Of a DNA stretch of 64,000 nt, positions 25,432 through 38,365 are shown piece after piece. The DNA is from Salibaculum halophilum (GTDB lineage Bacteria; Pseudomonadota; Alphaproteobacteria; Rhodobacterales; Rhodobacteraceae). Position 1 is the first letter of the stretch, and each line of letters opens with the position of its first letter. The stretch spans positions 245,688-309,687 of the forward strand of contig NZ_MSIT01000001.1 of assembly GCF_002094885.1 (NCBI RefSeq). Direction: 5' to 3'. The translations under genes and the position numbers were made by a program. Under the pieces are notes generated by a model, which worked only from the letters and a program-made list of their open reading frames with translations, did not search any database and was not told the DNA's origin.

Positions 25432-26241
25432 TCAGGTATTAAGCTTGTCCAGCTCCGTTTCTTGCGAGATGGACATCAATCCTGCCCGATCAACCGCCTC
25501 GCGGACGGTTTTCACGGCGAAGTCCACCCCGGTCAATCTTTCGACCCGTTCCGGCTCGGTCACCGCACGCCCGCCGATCACCATCGGCGGGCAGTGGTCA
25601 AGCCCCTGTCGTATGTAATCAACAAAATCAGCGGCTTTTTCAACCGATTTCCATGTCGCGGCCGTCAACCCCACGAGGGAAAACCGGCTCGAGGCGATCA
25701 GATCCACCAGTTCATCGCGGTTCAAGCCGATGCCCATATGAACCCATAGCCCATGGCGCCGAAACTGATCGGCCGCCACGAAGGCACCCAGGGCATGGTC
25801 CTCGTAGGGCGGGATCACCATCAGCACCGACTGGCCGAGCGGGATGCTGCGGTCGAGCAGGCTCAGCTCGGCCGGCTCACCGGCCTCGCGCAAAAGCGCC
25901 TGCAACCGCGCCGAGCCGAGGGTGACATCGACGAAACTGGCCCGGTCGTTCACCCACATCTCGCCGAGATACCGCGAGACCGCCGGGATGTAGCTCTGGT
26001 AAACCTCCGAGCTGCTCACGCCGCTGGCAATCAGCGACGAGATCGCCGCCCGGTGGCTCGTCTCGCTGTCGGAGACCATCGCCGTCGCGAGGTGGGCAAC
26101 CCACTCCTCGCGGGTCGTCGGCTTTTCGCTTTGCGACGTCGAGGCGACCGATCGAAGTGCCGACTCGACAAGGTATCGGATCGACTTCGATCCGCTTCCC
26201 GATTGCCCCGTGGTCCTGAAGTCGTCGTCATCCTGTGCCAT
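25432..26241 (-). CDS. ppaA: PpsR-modulating regulator PpaA/AerR (cobalamin-binding type)
   Basis: 269 aa. The C-terminal half (VLMVIPPYEDHALGAFVAAD, QFRRHGLWVHMGIGLNRDEL, PPMVIGGRAV) is the SCHIC/B12-binding-like domain of AerR and PpaA, with the conserved His of YEDHALG. The N-terminal ~60 residues are variable and polar. In R. capsulatus AerR binds B12 in a light-dependent manner and alters CrtJ binding; PpaA activates photosynthesis genes under oxygen. It sits 33 bp upstream of ppsR in the same direction. A PpsR site lies 122 bp upstream of its start, suggesting feedback. Confidence 0.95.
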   Translation of the reverse strand: MAQDDDDFRTTGQSGSGSKSIRYLVESALRSVASTSQSEKPTTREEWVAHLATAMVSDSETSHRAAISSLIASGVSSSEVYQSYIPAVSRYLGEMWVNDRASFVDVTLGSARLQALLREAGEPAELSLLDRSIPLGQSVLMVIPPYEDHALGAFVAADQFRRHGLWVHMGIGLNRDELVDLIASSRFSLVGLTAATWKSVEKAADFVDYIRQGLDHCPPMVIGGRAVTEPERVERLTGVDFAVKTVREAVDRAGLMSISQETELDKLNT

Positions 26242-26363
26242 GTGCCCCTCCCGTTGGCCGCCATGGGTGCCTGGCCGATGCGGTGACTGACCAGGGTGGC
26301 CTGCACTGCCACACCCACAGCAACACTCGCGCTTCCAGCTAGTGTGTTGGGGGCGATTTCAAA

Positions 26364-26381
26364 TGTCAATTTTTATTGACA
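26364..26381. promoter_or_regulatory. PpsR/CrtJ site on the ppaA side
   Basis: TGTCAATTTTTATTGACA, perfect TGT-N12-ACA with extended TGTCAAT/ATTGACA symmetry. It is the most symmetrical site in the window. Confidence 0.85.
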
Positions 26382-26512
26382 TTCCCTCCTCGTCGGATTC
26401 GGTCAACTCGCTGGGGAGCCGCAGGATTTTGTCGCGGTGCTGGCTACTGTCACTCAAGAAATTCAACTGACAAAACATGAAAAGTCCATGATGCGCGGGA
26501 TGCTTCGGCGTT

Positions 26513-26542
26513 CGGGAATGACAGATTATGTGGACATTCCCG
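26513..26542. promoter_or_regulatory. long inverted repeat in the bchF promoter
   Basis: CGGGAATG (26513-26520) and CATTCCCG (26535-26542) are exact reverse complements separated by 14 bp. It lies 12 bp upstream of the bchF PpsR site and is not itself a PpsR or FNR consensus. Confidence 0.45.
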
Positions 26543-26554
26543 CGGATACAGAAG

Positions 26555-28401
<1,847 letters not shown>

Positions 28402-28414
28402 CCCCGCGCGTCTG

Positions 28415-28463
28415 TCTTCTGGCCGGAAATATCCTCGGGGGGTCCGGGGGGCGAAGCGCCCCC
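28415..28463 (+). repeat. dispersed hairpin repeat, copy A (bchN-bchB gap)
   Basis: The core TCTTCTGGCCGGAAATATCC is at 28415-28434, in inverted orientation relative to copies B-D when read along transcription. A stem GGGGGCG-AAG-CGCCCCC follows at 28447-28463. The element fills most of the 73-bp gap and directly precedes the bchB start, so it forms the bchB ribosome-binding region. Confidence 0.8.
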
Positions 28464-28474
28464 GGGGGGCGGCC

Positions 28475-30058
28475 ATGAAGCTCTCGGTCTGGACCTACGA
28501 AGGCCCGCCGCATGTCGGCGCCCTGCGCGTGGCCACCGCCATGACGGGCCTGCACTACGTGCTGCACGCGCCGCAGGGCGACACCTATGCCGATCTTCTG
28601 TTCACCATGATCGAGCGGCGCGACCACCGTCCGCCGGTCACCTACACCACCTTCCAGGCCCGCGACCTCGGCGCCGACACCGCCAACCTGTTCCGCACCG
28701 CCTGCGAGGCCGCCTACGACCGGTTCCAGCCCCAGGCGATGATCGTCGGGGCCTCCTGCACCGCCGAGCTGATCCAGGATGATCCCGGCGGCATGGCCGA
28801 GACCATGGGCATGCCCATCCCGATCATCCCGCTGGAGCTGCCCAGCTACCAGCGCAAGGAGAATTTCGGCGCCGACGAGACATTCTTCCAGCTGGTCCGT
28901 CGGCTCGCCGCGCCCATGGCGCGGACCGACACCATCACCGCCAACCTGATCGGGCCCACCGCGCTGGGCTTTCGCCACCGCGACGACATCCCCGAGGTCA
29001 CCGCCCTGCTCGAAGGGATGGGCATCACGGTCAACGTCTGCGCACCCTACGGGGCCAGCCCCGCGGACCTGACCCGGCTGGGGGCCGCGCATTTCAACGT
29101 GCTGATGTATCCCGAAACCGGCGAGGCCGCCTGCCGCTGGATGGAACGCGAACTGGGCCAGCCCTTCACCACCACCGTGCCCATCGGCGTCGGCGCGACA
29201 CGCGACTTCGTCGCCGAGGTGGCGCGGATCACCGGTCTGGAAGCGCGGCTGGACGAAAGCCGCCTGCGGCTGCCCTGGTATTCGGCCTCGGTCGATTCGA
29301 CCTACCTGACCGGCAAGCGCGTCTTCATCTTCGGCGACGGCACCCATGTCGCCGCCGCCGCGCGCATCGCGCGCGACGAGATGGGCTTCGAGGTCGTCGG
29401 CCTGGGCTGCTACAACCGCGAGATGGCCCGCAAGATCCGCGCGCTGGGCAAGGAGTTCGGCGTCGACGCGCTGATCTCGGACGATCACCTCGACGTGGAA
29501 GCGGCCATCGCCGAGGCGGCACCGGAACTGATCCTCGGCACCCAGATGGAGCGCCACACCGGCAAGCGGCTGGGCATTCCCTGCGCCGTGATCTCGGCGC
29601 CCATGCACGTGCAGGACTTCCCCGCCCGCTACAGCCCGCAGATGGGGCTGGAAGGCGCGAACGTCATTTTCGACACCTGGGTGCACCCGCTGGTCATGGG
29701 GCTGGAAGAGCACCTGCTGACCATGTTCCGCGAGGATTTCGAGTTTCACGACGACGCCGGCCCGAGCCATCACGGCGGCGCCCATGTGCCGCGCCCCGCT
29801 GCCGCGGCGGACCCGGCGGCCGCCGAGGAAGGGGGGCCAGCCCCCCGGCCTTCGGCCGCCCCCCGGGATATTTCGGGCCAGAAGACGGACGCGGGCGATG
29901 TGATCTGGCTGAGCGAGGCAGAGCGCGAACTCAGGAAAATCCCCTTCTTCGTGCGCGGCAAGGCCAAGCGCAACACCGAGGCCTTCGCCCATGAGCGCGG
30001 CCTCGGCGAGATCAGCGTCGACACCCTTTACGAAGCGAAGGCCCATTATGCGCGATGA
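28475..30058 (+). CDS. bchB: light-independent protochlorophyllide reductase subunit B
   Basis: 527 aa, NifK-like subunit of DPOR. D36 ([10 protein letters not shown]) is the aspartate that serves as fourth ligand of the NB cluster. The nitrogenase-like part ends near residue 430. The C-terminal substrate-binding domain ([20 protein letters not shown], then [13 protein letters not shown]) starts near 478. The linker between them (about 451-470) is encoded by a copy of the dispersed hairpin repeat and reads [18 protein letters not shown]. No clear Shine-Dalgarno except G-rich sequence from repeat copy A. It overlaps bchH by 11 bp. Confidence 0.97.
   Translation: MKLSVWTYEGPPHVGALRVATAMTGLHYVLHAPQGDTYADLLFTMIERRDHRPPVTYTTFQARDLGADTANLFRTACEAAYDRFQPQAMIVGASCTAELIQDDPGGMAETMGMPIPIIPLELPSYQRKENFGADETFFQLVRRLAAPMARTDTITANLIGPTALGFRHRDDIPEVTALLEGMGITVNVCAPYGASPADLTRLGAAHFNVLMYPETGEAACRWMERELGQPFTTTVPIGVGATRDFVAEVARITGLEARLDESRLRLPWYSASVDSTYLTGKRVFIFGDGTHVAAAARIARDEMGFEVVGLGCYNREMARKIRALGKEFGVDALISDDHLDVEAAIAEAAPELILGTQMERHTGKRLGIPCAVISAPMHVQDFPARYSPQMGLEGANVIFDTWVHPLVMGLEEHLLTMFREDFEFHDDAGPSHHGGAHVPRPAAAADPAAAEEGGPAPRPSAAPRDISGQKTDAGDVIWLSEAERELRKIPFFVRGKAKRNTEAFAHERGLGEISVDTLYEAKAHYAR
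29831..29885 (-). repeat. dispersed hairpin repeat, copy B, inside the bchB reading frame
   Basis: The core GATATTTCGGGCCAGAAGA (29867-29885) is the exact reverse complement of copy D. It is preceded by GC-rich inverted sequence around GGCC-TTC-GGCC. The copy is in frame and encodes the interdomain linker of BchB, ending R-D-I-S-G-Q-K. Confidence 0.8.
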
Positions 30059-33000
30059 CGTGGCACTGAACATCGGGCCCGCCCCCTACCGCGTGGTGAT
30101 CCTGACGCTGGATTCGCACGCCGCCGGCCCCTGCGCGCGGGTGGCCGAACGGCTGGCCGGGGATTTCCCTGGGCTGGAGCTGAGCGTGCACGCCGCCGCC
30201 GAATGGGGCGAAAGCGACGCGGCCCTGCAAGAGGCCCGCCGCGCCATCGCCACCGGCGATATCGTCATCGCCAACCTGCTGTTTCTGGAGGAACACGTGC
30301 AGGCGATCCTGCCCGACCTGCAGGCCCGGCGCGACAGCTGCGACGCCATGGCCGGGCTGATTGCCGACGGCCAGATCGTGAAATGCACCCGCATGGGCAC
30401 GCTGGACATGGCTGCCCCCGAAAGCGGCACCGCCAGGCTGCTCAAGAAGCTGCGCGGCGGCGGCAAGGGCGGCACCAAGAGCGACGACGGCGCGCGCAAG
30501 ATGAAGATGCTGCGCCGGCTGCCGCGCATCCTGCGGCTGATCCCGGGCAAGGCGCAGGACCTGCGCGCCTGGTTCCTGGCGATGCAGTACTGGCTGGGCG
30601 CCTCGGACGACAACATCGAGTCGATGGTCCGGTTCCTGGTCTCGCGCTACAGCCACCGCGACGACTGGCGCGGGGCCGAGGCCCCGGCGCCGCTGGAATA
30701 CCCCGAGACCGGGCTCTATCACCCCGACCTGGCCGAGCGGATCACCACCGATCCGGCCGACCTGCCCGCCCCCGCCAAGGCCACGGGCACGGTAGGGCTG
30801 TTGATGATGCGCTCCTACGTGCTGGCCGGTGACACCGCGCATTACGACGCGGTGATCCGCGCGCTTGAGGCAAAGGGCCTGCGGGTGCTGCCCGCATATG
30901 CCGGGGGCCTGGACGGGCGGCCGGCGATCGAGGCCTTCTTTCGCGACCGCCACGGCGTGACCATCGACACGCTGCTGTCGCTGACCGGCTTTAGCCTGGT
31001 CGGCGGGCCGGCCTACAACGACACAGACGCGGCCGTCGAGACGCTCAAGGCGCTGGACGTGCCTTACGTCGCCGCGCATCCGCTGGAGTTCCAGACGCTG
31101 GGCCAATGGGCCAGTTCGGCCGGGGGCCTCGGCCCCATCGAGACGACCATGCTGATCGCCCTGCCGGAACTGGACGGGGCGACCACGCCCACGGTCTTTG
31201 CCGGGCGCCACGGGCCGGACGGCTGCGCCGGCTGCGACCGGGGCTGCGCCGCGACCTCGATGGTCAAGGAAATGGCCCCCTGCCCCGAACGGGTCGAGGT
31301 GCTGGCCGCCCGCGTCGCGCGCCAGGCCGCGCTGCACCGCTCCAAGGTGGCCGAGCGCCGCGTCGGCGTGGTGCTCTTCGGCTTTCCACCCAACGCGGGC
31401 GCGGCCGGGACGGCGGCCTATCTGGACGTGTTCGCCTCGCTCTACAACACGCTGCACGCGATGGCCGCGCGCGGCTACGACCTGACCCCGCCCGAGAGCG
31501 TCGAGGCGCTGCGAGCCGCCGTGCTTCAGGGCAGCGCCGCACAATACGGGCAAGAGGCCAATGTCGCCGCCCATGTGCCGGCCGAGGACATGGTCGCCAA
31601 CACCCCCTGGCTGGACGAGATCGAGGCGCAGTGGGGTGCCGCGCCGGGCCGCGTGCAGTCCGACGGGCGCGGTGTCTTCGTGCTGGGCGCGCAGTTCGGC
31701 AAGGTCTTCGTGGGGCTGCAACCGGCCTTCGGCTACGAGGGCGACCCGATGCGGCTGCTGTTCGAGCGCGGCTTCGCCCCCACCCATGCCTTCGCGCAGT
31801 TCTACCTGTGGCTGAAAAACGCGTTCCGGGCCGATGTGCTGCTGCATTTCGGCATGCACGGGGCGCTGGAATTCATGCCCGGCAAGCAGGCCGGGCCGGG
31901 CGCGGCCTGCTGGCCCGACCGGCTGATCGGCGACTTGCCGAACGTCTATCTCTATGCCTCCAACAACCCCTCGGAGGCGACGCTGGCCAAGCGCCGGACG
32001 GGGGCGGTGACGGTCAGCCACCTGACGCCGCCGCTGGCGGCCTCGGGGCTTTACAAGGCGCTGGCCGAGCTCAAGGACAGCCTGACCCGCTGGCGCGCAA
32101 TGGCCCCCGACGCGCCCGAGCGCGGCGAGCTGGAGGCGCTGATCGCCGACCAGGCCGAGGCGGTGGACATGGGCGGCGAGGCGCCCGATGCGCTCTGGCT
32201 GCGGCTGCTGGAAACCGAGGACGCGCTGATTCCCGAGGGGCTGCACGTGGTGGGCCGGGCGATGTCGGACGACGCCCGCGCCGATTACCTCGACCTGATG
32301 ACCGACGCCGATGCCCAGACCCGCGCCCGCGTCGACGCGCATCTGCAAACCGACAGCGAGATCCCGGCCCTGCTGCACGCGCTGGAGGGGCGATATACCC
32401 CGCCGGTGCCCGGTGGCGACCTGATCCGGTCGCCCGAGGTCCTGCCCACGGGGCGCAACATCCATGCCTTTGACCCCTTCCGCATGCCCACGGCCTTTGC
32501 CTGCCGCGAGGGCGCGAAACAGGCCGATCTGTTGCTGGAGACGCACGCCAGCCTGCCGCGCAGCGTGGCGCTGGTGCTGTGGGGATCGGACAACATCAAG
32601 TCCGACGGCGCGCCCATGGCGCAGGCGCTGGCGCTGATCGGAGCGCAGCCGCGCTTCGACAGTTTCGGGCGGTTGTCCGGAGCCGACCTGATCCCGCTGG
32701 AAACGCTGGGCCGGCCGCGCATCGACGTGATCATGACCCTGTCGGGCATCTTCCGCGACCTGCTGCCCTTGCAGACGCGCCTGCTGGCCGAGGCCGCGCA
32801 CAAGGCCGCCCACGCCGACGAGCCGCTGGAGCGCAACTTCATCCGCGCCAACGCCCTGGCCTATGCCGAGACAATGGGCTGCGACCTGGACACCGCCGCC
32901 CTGCGCGTCTTTTCCAATGCCGAAGGGGCCTACGGCTCGAACGTCAACCAGCTGGTCGACAGTTCCGCCTTCGGCGACGAGGACGAACTGGCCGACGCCT

Positions 33001-33626
33001 ACGAGGCGCGCAAGAGCTTTGCCTACGGTGTCGACGGCAAGCCGGCGCAACAGACCGCGCTGCTGCAGCAGGCGCTGGGCAACGTGGACGTCGCCTATCA
33101 GAACCTCGAATCGGTGGAACTGGGCGTGACGACAGTGGATCACTACTTCGATACGCTGGGCGGGATTTCGCGGGCGGTGAAACGCGCCCGCCAGGGCGCG
33201 GAGGCCGCCGTCTACATCTCGGACACAACGCGCGGGGCGGGCAAGGTGCGCAGCCTGGCCGACCAGGTGGCGCTGGAGACGCGCTCGCGCTCGCTCAACC
33301 CCAAGTTCCACGAGGCGCTGTTGAGCCACGGCGCCGAGGGCGTGCGCCAGATCGAGAGCAGCCTGACCAACACCCTGGGCTGGTCGGCGACCACCGGCCA
33401 GGTCGACCCTTGGGTCTATCAGCGCATGTCCGAGACCTTTGTCCTGGACGAGGCGATGCGCCAGCGGATGAGCGACCTCAACCCGGTGGCCTCGTCGCGA
33501 ATGGCCAATCGCCTGCTCGAGGCGCACGACCGCGCCTACTGGGCGCCCGACGACGAAACGCTGGCCGCGCTGCGCGATGCGGCCGACGTGCTGGAAGACC
33601 GCCTCGAAGGGATCGCCGCCGAATGA
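30048..33626 (+). CDS. bchH: Mg-chelatase subunit H
   Basis: 1192 aa, the porphyrin-binding subunit of Mg-chelatase, which with BchI and BchD (encoded at the right end of the window) inserts Mg2+ into protoporphyrin IX. CobN/BchH signatures include [20 protein letters not shown] near residue 600, [16 protein letters not shown] and [21 protein letters not shown] cysteine group [10 protein letters not shown] lies near residue 397. The ATG at 30048 overlaps the bchB end by 11 bp; an upstream extension would lie inside bchB. A 1277-codon open frame on the opposite strand is only a GC-bias shadow. Confidence 0.98.
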   Translation: MRDDVALNIGPAPYRVVILTLDSHAAGPCARVAERLAGDFPGLELSVHAAAEWGESDAALQEARRAIATGDIVIANLLFLEEHVQAILPDLQARRDSCDAMAGLIADGQIVKCTRMGTLDMAAPESGTARLLKKLRGGGKGGTKSDDGARKMKMLRRLPRILRLIPGKAQDLRAWFLAMQYWLGASDDNIESMVRFLVSRYSHRDDWRGAEAPAPLEYPETGLYHPDLAERITTDPADLPAPAKATGTVGLLMMRSYVLAGDTAHYDAVIRALEAKGLRVLPAYAGGLDGRPAIEAFFRDRHGVTIDTLLSLTGFSLVGGPAYNDTDAAVETLKALDVPYVAAHPLEFQTLGQWASSAGGLGPIETTMLIALPELDGATTPTVFAGRHGPDGCAGCDRGCAATSMVKEMAPCPERVEVLAARVARQAALHRSKVAERRVGVVLFGFPPNAGAAGTAAYLDVFASLYNTLHAMAARGYDLTPPESVEALRAAVLQGSAAQYGQEANVAAHVPAEDMVANTPWLDEIEAQWGAAPGRVQSDGRGVFVLGAQFGKVFVGLQPAFGYEGDPMRLLFERGFAPTHAFAQFYLWLKNAFRADVLLHFGMHGALEFMPGKQAGPGAACWPDRLIGDLPNVYLYASNNPSEATLAKRRTGAVTVSHLTPPLAASGLYKALAELKDSLTRWRAMAPDAPERGELEALIADQAEAVDMGGEAPDALWLRLLETEDALIPEGLHVVGRAMSDDARADYLDLMTDADAQTRARVDAHLQTDSEIPALLHALEGRYTPPVPGGDLIRSPEVLPTGRNIHAFDPFRMPTAFACREGAKQADLLLETHASLPRSVALVLWGSDNIKSDGAPMAQALALIGAQPRFDSFGRLSGADLIPLETLGRPRIDVIMTLSGIFRDLLPLQTRLLAEAAHKAAHADEPLERNFIRANALAYAETMGCDLDTAALRVFSNAEGAYGSNVNQLVDSSAFGDEDELADAYEARKSFAYGVDGKPAQQTALLQQALGNVDVAYQNLESVELGVTTVDHYFDTLGGISRAVKRARQGAEAAVYISDTTRGAGKVRSLADQVALETRSRSLNPKFHEALLSHGAEGVRQIESSLTNTLGWSATTGQVDPWVYQRMSETFVLDEAMRQRMSDLNPVASSRMANRLLEAHDRAYWAPDDETLAALRDAADVLEDRLEGIAAE

Positions 33627-33660
33627 CGGCCCCGGGCGCATACGGCCACCCGCGCGGTGG

Positions 33661-33704
33661 TGGGGGCCAGCCCCCACACCCCCGGGATATTTCCGGCCAG
33701 AAGA
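33661..33704 (-). repeat. dispersed hairpin repeat, copy C (bchH-bchL gap)
   Basis: Stem TGGGGG-CCAG-CCCCCA (33661-33676) followed by the core GATATTTCCGGCCAGAAGA (33686-33704), which has one base difference from copies B and D. It occupies the centre of the 115-bp gap; the bchL Shine-Dalgarno AGGAGG lies outside the element. Confidence 0.8.
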
Positions 33705-33732
33705 AACACCGGGCGACTGGACCCGGCGATAG

Positions 33733-34709
<977 letters not shown>

Positions 34710-34710
<1 letters not shown>

Positions 34711-35450
34711 TGCCCGACGGCGGTGCCCCCCATATGGCCGCCCCGACGCGGGACCTGTCGCCCCGGACCGGGGGCTGGGCGCGCACGCGCGACCGGGTCG
34801 AGCACTATTTCGACCGCACCGCCACCCGCACCTGGGAACGGCTGACCAGCGACGCGCCGGTCTCGCGCATCCGCGAGACGGTGCGGCGCGGGCGTGACAG
34901 CATGCGCGCGCGGATGCTGGCCCGGTTGCCCGAGGATCTGCGTGGCGCGCGGGTGCTCGATGCCGGCTGCGGCACCGGGCAGATGGCCGCCGAGCTGGCC
35001 GCGCGCGGGGCGGATGTGCTGGCCGTGGACATTTCGCCCGCGCTGGTGGGGATCGCCGAGGCGCGCCTGCCCGGCGGTCTGCCGGGCCGGGTCCGGTTTC
35101 AGGCCGGCGACATGCTGGCGGCCGACCTTGGCACCTTCGATCACGTCATGGCGATGGACAGCCTGATCTATTACGACCGTCACGACCTCGCCCGGGCGCT
35201 GGGCACGCTTGGCAGCCGCACCCGGGGCGGGATCGTTTTCACCGTGGCCCCGCGCACGCCGCTGCTGATGGCCATGTGGCACACGGGCCGTCTGTTTCCG
35301 CGTGCCGACCGCGCGCCAACCATGATCCCGCACGCCCCGGCGGCGCTGCAAAGGGCGCTGCACCGGGCCGAGGCGCCGGGCCGCCTGGCCCCCATCGGCC
35401 GGGTCAGCTCGGGGTTCTACATCTCGCAGGCGCTGGAGCTGACGCCATGA
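34710..35450 (+). CDS. bchM: Mg-protoporphyrin IX O-methyltransferase
   Basis: 246 aa SAM-dependent methyltransferase that methylates the C13 propionate of Mg-protoporphyrin. The SAM motif VLDAGCGTGQMAAELAARGA is near residue 89. ERLTSDAPVSRIRETVRRGR, DSLIYYDRHDL and the end SGFYISQALELTP are BchM-specific. The ATG shares its A with the bchL stop TGA and the 3-prime end overlaps lhaA by 4 bp. Product goes to AcsF or BchE. Confidence 0.97.
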
Positions 35451-36892
35451 GCCTGCGCCGTCGCTCCCCCCTGATGGCGCTGACCACGCGCTGGCTGCCC
35501 TTCGCGGATGCGGCCAGCGAGGGGCTGCCGATGGGCCAGTTGCTGCGGCTTTCGCTGTTCCAGGTTTCGGTGGGCATGGCGACGGTGATGCTGCTGGGCA
35601 CGCTCAACCGCGTCATGATCGTGGAACTGTCGGTGCCGGCGGTGATCGTCGCGGTGATGATCGCCCTGCCGGTGCTGATCGCGCCCTTCCGGGCGCTGCT
35701 GGGGTTCCGGTCGGACACGCATCGCAGCGCCATCGGCTGGAAGCGCATCCCCTACCTCTGGTTCGGGTCGCTGTGGCAGATGGGCGGGCTGGCGGTGATG
35801 CCCTTTGCCCTGCTGGTTCTGTCGGGCCAGCAGGTCGTCGGCCCCACCTGGGCGGGCGAGGTGCTGGCGGCGCTGGCCTTCCTTATGACCGGCCTGGGGC
35901 TACACATGACCCAGACCGCGGGGCTGGCCCTGGCCACCGACCGCGCCGATGACGCGACGCGGCCGCGGGTCGTGGCCCTGCTCTACGTGATGTTCCTGCT
36001 GGGCATGGGTGCCTCGGCGCTGATCATCGGCTGGCTGCTGCGTGACTTCGCGCCCTTCACCCTGATCCGCGTGGTCCAAGGTGCCGCCGTGGTCGGTATC
36101 GTGCTCAACCTGATCGCCCTGTGGAAACAGGAGAAGGTCACGCCGATGAGCCGCGAAGAGCGCGCCGCGCCGCGCCCGCGGTTCCGCGCCGCCTGGGCCG
36201 ACCTGGCCGCGGGCGGACAGGCCGGGCGGCTTCTGGCGGTGGTCTTCCTGGGCACAATGGCCTTCAACATGCAGGACGTCCTGCTTGAGCCCTACGGCGG
36301 CGAGATCCTGGGGCTGTCGGTTTCGGCCACCACGACGCTGACGGCGGTCTGGGCGGCCGGCGCGCTGCTGGGCTTCGCGGGCGCGGGGCGGATGCTGGCG
36401 CGGGGCCGCTGCCCCCATCGCATCGCCGCAATGGGGCTGCTGGCCGGGATCGCGGCCTTTTGCGTTGTCATCTTCGCCGCGCCCATGGGCTCGGGCCTGA
36501 TGTTCTTTGCCGGGGCCGGGCTGATAGGTCTGGGCAGTGGCCTGTTCGCCGTCGCGACGCTGACGGCGGCCATGACCATGCCGGCCACCGGGGCCGCCGG
36601 GCACGGCCTGGCGCTGGGCGCCTGGGGCGCGGCCCAGGCCACCGCCGCCGGGCTGGCCATCGCCCTGGGCGGCGGCCTGCGCGACTGGATCGGCGGGCTG
36701 GCCACCTCCGGCGCGTTGGGCGCGGCGCTCGACAGCCCCGCGACCGGCTATTCCTTCGTCTATCACCTCGAGATCGGCCTGCTGTTCCTGACGCTCGCCG
36801 CCCTCGGCCCGCTGGTGCGGCACGCGCCCGCCCGCGCGCAGACCCCAAACCAGGAGACGGCCCGCATCGGCCTGGCCGACTTCCCCACATGA
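35447..36892 (+). CDS. lhaA: LH1 assembly protein LhaA (PucC family, MFS)
   Basis: 481 aa, about 12 transmembrane helices. The start LFQVSVGMATVMLLGTLNRV, FRALLGFRSDTHRSAIGWKR (then I-P-Y-L-W-F-G) and MTQTAGLALATDRA are typical of LhaA/PucC. LhaA helps insert bacteriochlorophyll or assemble the LH1 antenna. The ATG overlaps the bchM stop by 4 bp; puhA follows after 25 bp, the arrangement in which the puhA promoter commonly lies inside this gene. It is the second PucC-family member in the window besides the one at 21.7-23.0 kb. Confidence 0.96.
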   Translation: MSLRRRSPLMALTTRWLPFADAASEGLPMGQLLRLSLFQVSVGMATVMLLGTLNRVMIVELSVPAVIVAVMIALPVLIAPFRALLGFRSDTHRSAIGWKRIPYLWFGSLWQMGGLAVMPFALLVLSGQQVVGPTWAGEVLAALAFLMTGLGLHMTQTAGLALATDRADDATRPRVVALLYVMFLLGMGASALIIGWLLRDFAPFTLIRVVQGAAVVGIVLNLIALWKQEKVTPMSREERAAPRPRFRAAWADLAAGGQAGRLLAVVFLGTMAFNMQDVLLEPYGGEILGLSVSATTTLTAVWAAGALLGFAGAGRMLARGRCPHRIAAMGLLAGIAAFCVVIFAAPMGSGLMFFAGAGLIGLGSGLFAVATLTAAMTMPATGAAGHGLALGAWGAAQATAAGLAIALGGGLRDWIGGLATSGALGAALDSPATGYSFVYHLEIGLLFLTLAALGPLVRHAPARAQTPNQETARIGLADFPT

Positions 36893-36917
36893 GACCCGCC
36901 CGCGAAAGGACACGGAC

Positions 36918-37691
36918 ATGACGGAAACATTCTTCGGACAAGTGGACCTGGCCAGCGTATCGCTCTGGCTGTTCTGGATCTTCTTCGCCGCGCTGGTCTT
37001 CTACATCCAGCGCGAGAACATGCGCGAGGGCTACCCGCTGGAGGACGACGCGGGCAATCCCTCGTCCAACGAGGGGCTGTTCCCGCTGCCGCGCGACAAG
37101 ACCTTCACCCTGCCCCACGGCCGCGGCGAGGTCACCGTGCCCTCGGGCCAGAGCCCCGAGCGCAGCAACCTCGCGATCGAGAAGACCTCGGCGACGAACG
37201 GCTTTCCGCTCGAGCCGACGGGCGATCCGATGGTCGACGGTGTCGGCCCGGCCTCCTGGGCGCCGCGGCGCGACGTGCCCGAACTGGACGGCCACGGCCA
37301 TCCCAAGATCGTGCCCATGGCGGCGACGGATCACTTCAACGTCGCCGCCGGGCGTGATCCGCGCGGACTTCCGGTCGTGGCGGGCGACGGCGAGGTCGTC
37401 GGGGCCATCACCGACCTGTGGATCGACGAACCCGAGCAGCTCGTGCGCTACATCGAGGTGGACCTCGACGCCGACCACGGCGGCGGCAAGCGCCTGATCC
37501 CGCTGACCATGGCCCGGATCAAGTCGACCGAGGTCAAGGTGCGCTCGATCTTCGGGCAGCACTTCGCGGGCGTGCCGCAGAACGCCTCGCCCAACCAGGT
37601 GACCATGCTGGAAGAAGAGAAAATCTGCGGCTATTATGCAGGGGGCACGCTCTATGCCTCGCAGGCGCGGCAAGCGCCGCAACTGGGCTGA
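36918..37691 (+). CDS. puhA: photosynthetic reaction centre H subunit
   Basis: 257 aa. A short periplasmic N-terminus, then one transmembrane helix (LASVSLWLFWIFFAALVFYI, residues ~10-30), then the conserved QRENMREGYPLE and a globular cytoplasmic domain (FPLEPTGDPMVDGVGPASWA, LPVVAGDGEVVGAITDLWID). It caps the L/M core on the cytoplasmic side and gates proton flow to QB. Shine-Dalgarno AAAGGA. Followed after 16 bp by puhB. Confidence 0.98.
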   Translation: MTETFFGQVDLASVSLWLFWIFFAALVFYIQRENMREGYPLEDDAGNPSSNEGLFPLPRDKTFTLPHGRGEVTVPSGQSPERSNLAIEKTSATNGFPLEPTGDPMVDGVGPASWAPRRDVPELDGHGHPKIVPMAATDHFNVAAGRDPRGLPVVAGDGEVVGAITDLWIDEPEQLVRYIEVDLDADHGGGKRLIPLTMARIKSTEVKVRSIFGQHFAGVPQNASPNQVTMLEEEKICGYYAGGTLYASQARQAPQLG

Positions 37692-37707
37692 ACAAGGAGA
37701 GGTTGCC

Positions 37708-38352
37708 ATGAGTGCCGAACACGACGACTTCGCGACCGAACCCGTCGAGGGCCTGCCCGAGACCCCGCCCGAGGGCGAGCATATCCTCTGGCAGGGCCGC
37801 CCCGACTGGTGGGCGCTGACGCGGGACTCGCTCAACCTCGGCTGGGTGGCGGCCTATTTCGTGGCGCTGGCGCTCTGGCGCTTCGGGATGCTGGTCGACC
37901 AGGTCAGCGTCGCCAGCGCCTTCGCCGCCTCGTTTCCCTTCCTGATCCTGGGCGGCATCGCGGCGGCGCTATTGCTGCTGATCGGCGTCGTGCAGGCGCG
38001 CAGCACGGTCTACACCATCACCAACCGCCGCGTGGCCATGCGCATCGGCGCGGCGCTGACGGTGACGCTGAACCTGCCCTTCACGCAGATCGCGAACGCC
38101 GACCTGACCACGCGCCGGAACGGCACCGGCACCATCGCGCTGGAGCTGCTGGGCGACACCAAGCTGAGCTACCTCGTGTGCTGGCCGCACGTGCGGCCCT
38201 GGCATATCCGCCACCCCCAGCCCGCCCTGCGCTGCATCCCCGACGCCGAGACGACTGCCGGGCTGCTGGCCGAGGCGGCCGAGGCGCGCGTGAACGCGCC
38301 GCAAGTGGCCCGGACCGAAACGCCCCGGCCCACCGCCGTGGCCGCCGAATAA
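37708..38352 (+). CDS. puhB: photosynthetic complex assembly protein PuhB
   Basis: 214 aa PH-domain-like membrane protein with two or three hydrophobic segments. EGEHILWQGRPDWWALTRDS and STVYTITNRRVAMRIGAALT are diagnostic of PuhB. It promotes reaction-centre assembly; loss in R. capsulatus delays RC accumulation. The start follows AAGGAGAGG; the open frame upstream belongs to puhA. The C-terminus is an alanine- and proline-rich tail not expected to be conserved. Confidence 0.95.
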   Translation: MSAEHDDFATEPVEGLPETPPEGEHILWQGRPDWWALTRDSLNLGWVAAYFVALALWRFGMLVDQVSVASAFAASFPFLILGGIAAALLLLIGVVQARSTVYTITNRRVAMRIGAALTVTLNLPFTQIANADLTTRRNGTGTIALELLGDTKLSYLVCWPHVRPWHIRHPQPALRCIPDAETTAGLLAEAAEARVNAPQVARTETPRPTAVAAE

Positions 38353-38365
38353 ACAGGTGCGAGAG

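Noticed and set aside
26446..26470. TGTCA...TGACA pair resembling a PpsR site
   Set aside because: 19 bases separate TGT and ACA; the PpsR consensus needs 12.
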